Origin: Actinomycetota bacterium
Lineage (GTDB): Bacteria; Actinomycetota; Thermoleophilia; UBA2241
Assembly (NCBI GenBank): GCA_026392265.1
Contig: JAPLCL010000123.1
Coordinates: forward strand, 1 to 11,708
Length of the DNA stretch: 11,708 nucleotides
Direction of reading: 5' to 3'
The notes under the pieces are model-generated. The model did no database searches and was not told the origin of the DNA. It saw only the letters and a list, made by a program, of their open reading frames with translations. Position 1 is the stretch's first letter, and every line of letters begins with the position of its first letter. Of this stretch, positions 1 through 5,377 are shown piece by piece. Position numbers and translations under genes: made by a program.

Positions 1-439
1 CCGCGGCGAGCACTTGGTCGCCGTCTCCCCGGTGGGCCACCCCGTCGAGCGCAAGCAGTTCGTGGAGCGCATGATGAGCAAGGCAGTGCGCTCCGCCGCC
101 CGCCGCCAGGTCGAGGAGATCGCGCCGGACCTCACGCGCGGCTTGGGTCAGGCCGGCGCCGGCGGGCCGATGGGCGCCGCGTGGCCGGACTGGGCGGTCG
201 CGGCCGTGGAGGCTGCCCGCGTGGCGCCGTCGGGGGCCAACAAGCAGCCTTGGCGATTCCGCCTCGAGGGCGGCTCGCTGGTGATGGGCCGCGCCGGGCA
301 GACCTACTGGACGGCGCCCATCGACTTCGGCATCGCCATGCTCCACGTGGAGCTCGGCGCCGCGCACGAAGGCGTCCACGGCGCCTGGGAGCATCTCACT
401 GAGCCCGACGTCGCTCGCTTCGTCCCGTACGACGCCTGA
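1..439 (+). CDS. Nitroreductase family protein (TM1586-like), 5' end outside window
   Basis: The reading frame is already open at base 2 and continues through the TTG at 14, so this is the C-terminal part of a gene that begins upstream; about 145 codons are visible. The segment APSGANKQPWRF followed by a DFGIAMLHVEL-type helix and a GAWEH segment matches the C-terminal half of TM1586-type putative nitroreductases, FMN-binding proteins of the nitroreductase fold. The preceding VAVSPVGHP segment fits the strand between the two halves of this family. The natural substrate of such enzymes is generally unknown; an NAD(P)H-dependent flavin redox role is inferred from the fold only. The gene ends at a TGA and converges with the ComEC-like gene across about 34 bases without a clear terminator. 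It could also be called a generic nitroreductase-fold protein; family assignment is fairly safe, function is not. Confidence 0.72.
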   Translation, partial: RGEHLVAVSPVGHPVERKQFVERMMSKAVRSAARRQVEEIAPDLTRGLGQAGAGGPMGAAWPDWAVAAVEAARVAPSGANKQPWRFRLEGGSLVMGRAGQTYWTAPIDFGIAMLHVELGAAHEGVHGAWEHLTEPDVARFVPYDA

Positions 440-473
440 AGGCTACCCGCGGCGGCCGAATCGTCAGCGCTCT

Positions 474-1523
474 CTACCTAACACCGGCCGCCGTCGCCTT
501 CTTCACGGGCACCGATGAGCGCGAAAACGAGACGCTCATCGCTCCCCCCGCCGACACCCTGAACGTGATGCCGCCGTTCCTCCAGGTGGTGTAGACGCGG
601 GATCCGCCGGCGAGCAGCCGCCCCACGGTCGCCGGCCTGGGGTGCCCGTAGGAGTTGGGCCCGACGGAGATCACCGCAACGCGCGGGCGCGTGTGCGCGA
701 GGAATGATGAAGTGGTGGAGTACCGCGAGCCGTGGTGCGCGACCTTGAGCACGAAGATGGGCGGGCCGCGGGCGCAGATGCTCCCCACCACGGCCTCGTT
801 GGGCCCGGTGCAGTCGCCGGTGAAGAGAAAGCTCTTGCCCGACGCGTCGAGCCGCAGGACGACGCTGTCGCTGTTGGGATCGCCGGAGAGGCCGGCCGGG
901 CTGAGCACCTTGGCTTGCGCCGCGCCGAATCGCACGGTGGCGCCGCGCCGGACCTGGACGACCGTGGTCCCGGCGCCGCGCAGGGCGCCGGCCAGCGCCG
1001 AGGTGGGCGTCCCGGCCACGTAGGCCGTGCGCGGGCGCCATTCGCTCACGATGCGCGTGAGCCCGCCCGTGTGATCGGCGTGCATATGTGACACGACGAC
1101 GGCGTTGAGGCGGCGCACGCCGAGCTTGGCCAGCGCCGCTTCGACGGCCGGCTCGGAGCCCGCCGGCCCGCCGTCGATGAGACCCGCCCACGAACCCGAC
1201 TTGATGACCGTGGCGTCGCCCTGCCCCACGTCGACGAAGGCGACCGTGGTGGCGCCGGAGGTGGCGCTCGAGCCGGCCGGCGGAGCCGTCGGCGTGGGCC
1301 GCGGCGTCTTCGGTGTCCGCGCCGGCGACGGCCCGGGCGTGGGCGAAAGAGACGCGGCCGCTGTCGTGGCGTTCATCGGAGGCGTAGCGGCAGAGCCGCT
1401 GCTCGTGGCCGCTGAGCCGCAGCCGGCGCCGATGGCGGCCGCCGCGGCCAGTACGCCCGCGAGCGCGAGCGCGGCACGTACGCGGGGCCAGACCAGCCCG
1501 AAAAGGGATCGCCCGTGGGTCAC
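474..1523 (-). CDS. Secreted ComEC-like MBL-fold lipoprotein
   Basis: A 349-residue protein with a hydrophobic signal segment (about residues 15-34) ending in a lipobox-like IGAGC with Cys35, then a Ser/Thr/Pro/Ala-rich linker to about residue 90. The rest is a metallo-beta-lactamase domain of the type at the C-terminus of ComEC/Rec2 DNA-uptake proteins. It begins VAFVDVGQGDATVI, carries HMHADH (His146, His148, Asp150, His151), FTGD (Asp237) and VAHHGS (His263, His264), the usual metal-binding set. No ComEC membrane channel domain is present, so this is the stand-alone extracytoplasmic hydrolase form. A nuclease or phosphodiesterase activity at the cell surface is likely by family, but the substrate is unknown. 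The start is a GTG only seven bases after a good extended -10 and without a properly spaced Shine-Dalgarno, suggesting a leaderless mRNA. It lies downstream of a saccharopine-dehydrogenase-like gene on the same strand, with its own promoter between them. Confidence 0.85.
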   Translation of the reverse strand: MTHGRSLFGLVWPRVRAALALAGVLAAAAAIGAGCGSAATSSGSAATPPMNATTAAASLSPTPGPSPARTPKTPRPTPTAPPAGSSATSGATTVAFVDVGQGDATVIKSGSWAGLIDGGPAGSEPAVEAALAKLGVRRLNAVVVSHMHADHTGGLTRIVSEWRPRTAYVAGTPTSALAGALRGAGTTVVQVRRGATVRFGAAQAKVLSPAGLSGDPNSDSVVLRLDASGKSFLFTGDCTGPNEAVVGSICARGPPIFVLKVAHHGSRYSTTSSFLAHTRPRVAVISVGPNSYGHPRPATVGRLLAGGSRVYTTWRNGGITFRVSAGGAMSVSFSRSSVPVKKATAAGVR

Positions 1524-1530
1524 GCCCCCG

Positions 1531-1551
1531 AATGTATCACCCGGGGGTGAC
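1531..1551 (-). promoter_or_regulatory. Promoter/operator of the ComEC-like lipoprotein gene (extended -10)
   Basis: On the minus strand the sequence reads GTCACCCCCGGGTGATACATT. TGA-TACATT (1531-1539) is an extended -10 element. The spacer CGGGGGC (seven bases, 1524-1530) leads directly into the GTG start codon, so transcription should begin at or very near the first base of the start codon. No good -35 is visible. The TCACC...GGTGA half-sites form an inverted repeat that could bind a regulator. The same arrangement occurs at 2805-2823. Confidence 0.55.
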
Positions 1552-1583
1552 AGACGGACCGTGTGCGCGCGTGGGGCGCCGGC

Positions 1584-1619
1584 GGCCGGCGCGGCCGGCC
1601 CGCTCCGCGCGCGCCGGCC
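1584..1619 (-). terminator. Strong hairpin after the saccharopine-dehydrogenase-like gene
   Basis: Ten-base perfect inverted repeat, GGCCGGCGCG and CGCGCCGGCC, with a 16-base loop. It begins within the TAG stop of the upstream minus-strand gene. There is no U-tract, so it is either a weak or Rho-assisted terminator or an mRNA 3'-end stabilising hairpin. It separates that gene from the ComEC-like gene, which has its own promoter. Confidence 0.4.
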
Positions 1620-2770
1620 TACCGAGCGGCCAGCGCGGGCGCTCCCTGCACCGTCACTCTGGCGCCCATCTTCTGCAGGTCGGTGAGAAAGCGCCCCGGC
1701 TCCACGGCCAACGCCTGCAGGCTCAACCCGGGGCGGCGGATCGAGCCGTCAAGGTACTGCAGCAGGCAGGCGACGGCCGCGGCGGCCGTCAGATAGTAGC
1801 CGTCGTCGTGGGCGACCCTCAGCCTGGCCAGCCGGTGTTCCCTCCCGGGCTCGGCGGCGACGCCCTCCGCCTCCACCTGGAACACGGTCTCGTAGGGAGG
1901 CCGGCTCGTGGCTTTGAGCGCCCGGCTGAGAAGTCTCGCGTACCCCGGGCCCAGACGGTCGGGGGCGACCGTGAGCGTCACCATGCCCAGAGGCAACATG
2001 AGGTAGTCGACGACAAGGCCGAAGCCGGACACGTAGAAGCCGCACTCGCGGAGCGACGGCAACGACTGTGCGAGTCTCGGCAATTCTTCGAGGACCATGA
2101 GCGAGCAGGCCTGCCGGCCCCAGGGTGGACCAAACTCGATCGTGCGCTGCATCTTGCGGGCCGGGACCTTGGTCCAGACCCCGTCGCGCAGCGCCTCGAT
2201 GCGGTAGTCGCGAAACTCGTCGACGAGCTCGTGGATGGCGGACGCGGAGAACGCGAAGGCGTTCCAGTCCACGCGCATCAAGCCGGAGCAGTCCGCGCGC
2301 TCGAGCCGGCTGAAAGCCGGCAGCAGCGCGCGGATCATCGCCGCCGAGAGGCCGGGGTGGATGCCGCCGTCGGTGATGAAACAGCGCCCCTCGCGCTCCA
2401 TCCGCGCGCTGAGAGCGTCGAGCACCTCGAACTTGGCCCGCACCGACAGCTGCAGGTCGTAGTAGTCGACGCCGGCGCGCAAGGCGGCCTCCGCCACCGT
2501 CCTCACATACGCCAGCGTGCTCGCCGCGACGACGACGAGGTCGATGCCGGTCAGGGCGTCATCGAGGGCTCGCGGATCGGCGGCGTCGACGCGGCGCGCC
2601 GAGCACCGCCGCGGGCCGAACGCCGCACCCAGCTCCGCCGCGAGCGCGTCCGCCTTGGCCGCGGAGCGCCCGGCGATCACCACCTCGGCGTCGCTGCGTT
2701 CCAGCAGCAGCCGCGCGAGCAGGGCCCCCGCGGTGCCGTAGCCGCCCAGCACGAGCACCCTGGTCGTCAT
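1619..2770 (-). CDS. Saccharopine dehydrogenase-like NAD(P)-binding oxidoreductase (383 aa)
   Basis: The N-terminus RVLVLGGYGTAGALLARLL is a Rossmann dinucleotide-binding turn (GGYGTAG at residues 9-15), followed by an AGRS segment typical of NADP preference. The layout then follows the saccharopine dehydrogenase NADP-binding family: VVVAAS, AGVDYYDLQ, and ITDGGIHPGLSA, a site where these proteins close off the N-terminal domain. The remainder is the less conserved C-terminal domain. Members range from true lysine-pathway enzymes to many uncharacterised reductases, so the substrate cannot be named. The start chosen is ATG 2770, preceded by GGAGGAGG (2776-2783) at five bases; an in-frame ATG at 2797 would add nine residues that look unlike the family. 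If transcription starts near 2797 as the -10 suggests, the leader is about 27 nt and contains this ribosome binding site. It is divergent from adenine deaminase and is a distant relative of the 5374-6690 gene. Confidence 0.8.
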   Translation of the reverse strand: MTTRVLVLGGYGTAGALLARLLLERSDAEVVIAGRSAAKADALAAELGAAFGPRRCSARRVDAADPRALDDALTGIDLVVVAASTLAYVRTVAEAALRAGVDYYDLQLSVRAKFEVLDALSARMEREGRCFITDGGIHPGLSAAMIRALLPAFSRLERADCSGLMRVDWNAFAFSASAIHELVDEFRDYRIEALRDGVWTKVPARKMQRTIEFGPPWGRQACSLMVLEELPRLAQSLPSLRECGFYVSGFGLVVDYLMLPLGMVTLTVAPDRLGPGYARLLSRALKATSRPPYETVFQVEAEGVAAEPGREHRLARLRVAHDDGYYLTAAAAVACLLQYLDGSIRRPGLSLQALAVEPGRFLTDLQKMGARVTVQGAPALAAR

Positions 2771-2804
2771 CGCGTCCTCCTCCGCTCCACTCCGCATCGC
2801 GAGC

Positions 2805-2823
2805 AGCGTATCACCCGGGTGAC
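2805..2823 (-). promoter_or_regulatory. Promoter/operator between the oxidoreductase and adenine deaminase genes
   Basis: On the minus strand the sequence is GTCACCCGGGTGATACGCT: an extended -10 (TGA-TACGCT) overlapping a perfect 12-base palindrome TCACCCGGGTGA (2811-2822). It is nearly identical to the element at 1531-1551, with two bases fewer in the palindrome centre. The palindrome sits 53 bases before the adenine deaminase start codon, so a bound regulator could affect both divergent genes. I see no convincing plus-strand -10 for adenine deaminase. Confidence 0.5.
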
Positions 2824-2875
2824 GATGCGACCGCGGGTGGGTACAAGCCTCTCAACCGCGACGCAGGAGGCACCC

Positions 2876-3901
2876 GTGCCCGACGACACCACGATGGACG
2901 CCTTCATCCGCGACATCCCCAAGGCTGAGCTCCACGTGCACATCGAGGGCACCCTCGAGCCCGAGATGCTGCTGGAGCTCGGCAAGCGCAACGGCGTGGC
3001 GCTGGATTGCGCCTCCGCCGAGGAGTGCCGCGCCGCCTACCATTTCAACGACCTGCAGCACTTCCTCGACCTGTACTACGCCGGCGTCGAGGTGCTGGTC
3101 GCCGAGCAGGACTTCTACGAGTTGACGACGGCCTACCTGCGGCGCGCCCACGGCGACGGCGCGCGGCACGTCGAGGTCTTTTTCGACCCGCAGAGTCACA
3201 CGCCGCGGGGCGTGCCGTTCGCGGTGGTCGTCGAGGGTATTCGGCGGGCGCTCGTGGACGCCGAGCGGCAGCTCGGCGTCAGCTCGCGCCTCATCATGTG
3301 CTTTCTGCGCGACCAGAGCCCGGCAAGCGCCATGGTCACCCTCGAGACGGCGCGGCCCTACCGCCACGTGATCGCCGGCGTAGGGCTCGACTCCGCCGAG
3401 GTCGGCCATCCGCCCCGCGACTTCAAGGAAGTCTTTCGCGTGGCCCGCGACGCCGGCTTTGTCGCGGTCGCCCACGCCGGCGAGGAAGGCCCCGCCGAGT
3501 ACATCTCCGAGGCTCTCGACCTGCTGAAAGTGGCGCGCATCGACCACGGCGTGCGCGCCATCGACGACCCGGCGCTGCAGCGGCGCCTTGCCGGCGAGCA
3601 GATCCCGCTCACGATGTGCCCGCTCAGCAACCTCGAGTTGCAGGTCACGCCGGATCTCTCGCAGCATCCGCTCAAGCGGCTGCTCGACGCCGGCCTGCGC
3701 GTCACCGTGAACTCCGACGATCCCGCCTACTTCGACGGCTACCTGGCCGCCAACTACGCGGCCGTGCAGCACGCCCTCGACCTCGACCGCGACGACATCG
3801 CCGCCCTCGCGCGCAACTCGATCACTTCGTCGTGGCTGCCGACCGCCCGCCGTGACCAGCTGCTGGCCGAGATCGACGCGTTCGTCACCGCGGCGCGCTA
3901 G
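2876..3901 (+). CDS. Adenine deaminase (adenosine deaminase superfamily)
   Basis: A 341-residue zinc enzyme expected to hydrolyse adenine to hypoxanthine and ammonia in the cytoplasmic purine salvage pathway. PKAELHVHIEGTLEPE near the N-terminus supplies metal ligands His20 and His22. VAHAGEEG gives His200 and the proton donor Glu203, RIDHGVR carries the conserved active-site His, and VNSDDPAYF gives ligand Asp281 and substrate-contacting Asp282. FFDPQSHTPRGV, GVGLDSAEVGHPP and the DDPAYFDGY end favour the adenine deaminase (fungal Aah1-like) subgroup over adenosine deaminase, though substrate preference rests on recalled family motifs. The length is normal. The GTG start at 2876 is fixed by GGAGG five bases upstream; the frame happens to be open far upstream, but that part overlaps the opposite-strand gene and is not coding. 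The GNAT remnant begins right at the stop codon. Confidence 0.92.
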   Translation: MPDDTTMDAFIRDIPKAELHVHIEGTLEPEMLLELGKRNGVALDCASAEECRAAYHFNDLQHFLDLYYAGVEVLVAEQDFYELTTAYLRRAHGDGARHVEVFFDPQSHTPRGVPFAVVVEGIRRALVDAERQLGVSSRLIMCFLRDQSPASAMVTLETARPYRHVIAGVGLDSAEVGHPPRDFKEVFRVARDAGFVAVAHAGEEGPAEYISEALDLLKVARIDHGVRAIDDPALQRRLAGEQIPLTMCPLSNLELQVTPDLSQHPLKRLLDAGLRVTVNSDDPAYFDGYLAANYAAVQHALDLDRDDIAALARNSITSSWLPTARRDQLLAEIDAFVTAAR

Positions 3902-4060
3902 GAGCGCGGGCGGCGTCATGTCGTCAGCGCCCTCGACGACAGCGCCCGCACATGGTGGGAGCGACTCGGCTTTCGCGCCTTCGCGCCAGGCGACCCTGCC
4001 GACCTCGACCTCTACCTGCTGACCAGCGAGATCGAGGCCACGCTGCGCCACCTCGGATAG
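3902..4060 (+). pseudogene. C-terminal remnant of a GNAT acetyltransferase
   Basis: Directly after the adenine deaminase TAG a different frame is open for 52 codons, with no start codon in a credible position. It encodes VVSALDDSARTWWERLGF, then RAF, and LDLYLLTSEIEATL near the end, stopping at TAG 4058-4060. This is the last strands of a GNAT N-acetyltransferase, where the acetyl-CoA-site helix (usually A..FYE.LGF) is followed by a short tail with (L)YLL...IE..L. That tail is especially like GNAT toxins paired with ribbon-helix-helix antitoxins. The N-terminal two thirds are missing and the break falls at the end of the adenine deaminase gene, so this is a deletion scar. It explains 159 of the 376 bases between adenine deaminase and hicB. 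Confidence 0.7.
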
Positions 4061-4277
4061 CGGCAGAGTCGGAGTATGGTCGGGCGGGACGGCGCCGCAG
4101 CATCTCCGCGCCGCCGGCCTCTCCGCCGGTCGTCATGTATGTGGGGTAATGGAGCGGCCCCGCGAGCGCCGAGTGGGCGAGGGTATGATCAAATCGTCGT
4201 CGGCTGCGAACCTGGCGCTCAGGCTCTGCTAGAACGGGCTTATCCCGCGCCCTCGGCGGAACCGAAGAAGGGACATC
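4061..4277. other. Intergenic region upstream of hicB
   Basis: No open frame with coding character is seen. GGGTATGATC at 4181-4190 contains a possible -10 (TATGAT, 4184-4189), and a weaker TATGGT lies near 4075. Neither has a recognisable -35. GAAGAAGGGA (4264-4273) is the hicB ribosome binding site. Confidence 0.35.
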
Positions 4278-4469
4278 ATGGAGACCAAGAGGTTTGTCTA
4301 CTACCAGGAGAGCGAGCTCATCGTGGGCTGGCTGGAAGACTACCCGGATTACCGCACGCAGGGCGAGACCTTGGATGAGCTCAAGAAGAACCTCCAGGAG
4401 ATCTACAATGAGCTCACCTCAGGGCGGATCCCTTGCGTGCACAAGGTCGGTGAGTTGAGCGTCGCGTGA
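4278..4469 (+). CDS. hicB: HicB-family antitoxin, short form
   Basis: A 63-residue protein with the core of the partial RNase-H-like HicB fold: GWLEDYPDYRTQGETLDELKKNL (split here as GWLEDYPDYRTQ, residues 17-28, and GETLDELKKNL, residues 29-39), then IYNELTSGRIPCV (residues 42-54). In this family the antitoxin binds and masks the HicA RNase. This one ends shortly after the fold and has no added helix-turn-helix or ribbon-helix-helix domain, so it would not be expected to bind its own promoter by that means. The start at ATG 4278 is supported by AGAAGGG six to seven bases upstream. The stop overlaps the hicA start (GTGA), indicating translational coupling with antitoxin first. Base composition is less GC-rich than the neighbours, with several AAG/AAT/GAG runs, compatible with transfer. 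Confidence 0.85.
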   Translation: METKRFVYYQESELIVGWLEDYPDYRTQGETLDELKKNLQEIYNELTSGRIPCVHKVGELSVA

Positions 4470-4639
4470 AGCGCTCCGAGCTCGTCCGCTCCTTGGGGTC
4501 GATCGGGTGCGTCCTCATCCGGCATGGCGGCAACCATGATTGGTGTCACAAACCGTTGACCAAAGTCAGCCAGCCGGTACCTCGGCACAGGGAGATCGCC
4601 GACACGCTGGCGAAGCACATTCTCAAGATGCTGCGATAG
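4466..4639 (+). CDS. hicA: HicA-family mRNA interferase toxin
   Basis: A 57-residue protein starting at GTG 4466, overlapping the hicB stop by four bases. It begins KRSELVRSLGSIGCVLIR, then GGNHDWCHKP with the catalytic His24, and ends PVPRHREIADTLAKHILKML. This is the double-stranded-RNA-binding-like fold of HicA, which cleaves mRNA when not bound by HicB. The key Gly-Gly-x-His and the C-terminal PRHREI-helix are intact, so it looks functional rather than decayed. Length is at the short end for the family. It has no separate ribosome binding site and depends on coupling to hicB. It converges with the SDR remnant that ends near 4714; the roughly 70 bases between hold nothing recognisable. Confidence 0.85.
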   Translation: MKRSELVRSLGSIGCVLIRHGGNHDWCHKPLTKVSQPVPRHREIADTLAKHILKMLR

Positions 4640-4713
4640 GCCGCGCCTCGCGCGTGCGATCCTGACTCGAACGTGACCCGGTACTTCCTCCTCACTCGAG
4701 GCCGTACTGTGCG

Positions 4714-5276
4714 GGGCGCCGCGGCGACGGCGTTGGCCAGCATCGGCGTGTCGAAGATCGCCGGGTAGACGCTGCACAGGCGGATGCCGTCGGAGTCGTG
4801 ATCGATGGCGAGAACCCGGGTCATCATGACCACTCCCGCCTTGGCGGCCGAGTACACGGCCGCGCCCGGCTCGCCGTGGATGCCCGAGTCGCGGGCCAGG
4901 TTGACGATGACCCCGGCGCGGCGCGGGACCATGTGCGTCAGAGCCGCTTTGCACATGAAGTACGTGCCCTTGAGGCAGGTGCCGACGCAACACTCCCAGT
5001 CGGCCTCACTGGTGTCGAGGATCTACTTCTCGAGCCACACGCCGGCCGAGTTGACGAGGATGTCGAGGTACCCGTGGCGGGCGACGGTCTCCGTTACCAG
5101 ACGGTCGCAGTCGGCCACCGAGCTCACGCCGCCGAGGACGACCGAGGGCTCGCCGGCATGACCGTTGTCGCGCGGCAGCCGATGGCGACGCTCAGGCCCT
5201 CCTCGGCGAGCCGGCAGACGATCGCCTCGCCGAGCCCGGAGGAGCCGCCTGTGACCACGGCGGTCTTGTAGTTCAA
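4714..5276 (-). pseudogene. Short-chain dehydrogenase/reductase, frameshifted, nonsense and C-truncated
   Basis: A TTG at 5276, with GGAGGAG about eleven bases upstream, starts LNYKTAVVTGGSSGLGEAIV, a normal SDR cofactor-binding head (TGGSSGLG). After AIGCRA the frame must shift near 5169-5174 (a CGCGCG run, apparently one base lost) to continue as DNGHAGEPSVV and then GYLDILVNSAGVWLEK. A TAG at 5023-5025 then interrupts before ILDTSEADWE. The same frame resumes with GTYFMCKAAL, VYSAAKAGVV (the catalytic Tyr-x-x-x-Lys) and CSVYPAIFDTPMLANAVAA. Homology ends about 4714, so roughly the last 60 residues of an SDR (about 250 aa normally) are missing. Three independent lesions make sequencing error alone unlikely. 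It lies just downstream of the other SDR remnant and of the saccharopine-dehydrogenase-like gene, and probably once belonged to their operon. Confidence 0.8.
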
Positions 5277-5293
5277 TCCGCGCAGGACTCCTC

Positions 5294-5377
5294 CTACTGC
5301 GCCACGTAGCCGCCGTCGACCGGCAGTAATACGCCGGTGACCAGCGCCACCTTGCCCTCGAACCGGCGGCAGGTCAC
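5294..5377 (-). pseudogene. SDR reduced to head-to-tail fusion (27 codons)
   Basis: The GTG at 5375-5377 overlaps the stop of the upstream saccharopine-dehydrogenase-like gene (CGTGAC). The small frame reads MTCRRFEGKVALVTG, the standard first strand of a short-chain dehydrogenase. It continues without interruption as VLLPVDGGYVAQ and stop, the standard last residues of the same family (normally preceded by VTG). The whole middle, about 220 residues, is gone and the reading frame is kept. The shared VTG codons (GTCACCGGC) at both original sites suggest deletion between short direct repeats. The product would have no activity. The GTGA overlap indicates that the original enzyme was translationally coupled to, and probably acted with, the upstream oxidoreductase. 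Confidence 0.75.

Noticed and set aside
440..473. Terminator between the converging nitroreductase and ComEC-like genes
   Set aside because: Only short CGGCGGCCG-type symmetry with no T-tract on either strand.
1532..2875. Long upstream extension of the adenine deaminase frame on the plus strand
   Set aside because: It is antisense to a well-supported Rossmann oxidoreductase gene and is Arg/Gln/Asp-rich with no domain. GTG 2876 with GGAGG is a proper start.
2852..4051. 399-codon open frame antisense to adenine deaminase
   Set aside because: Opposite-strand frame in GC-rich DNA; the product has no recognisable motif and the sense strand carries a complete zinc-enzyme active site.
4403..4713. 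Minus-strand frames continuing past the SDR remnant through hicA
   Set aside because: They lose all SDR similarity after 4714 and run antisense to hicA, whose fold and catalytic His are clear on the plus strand.
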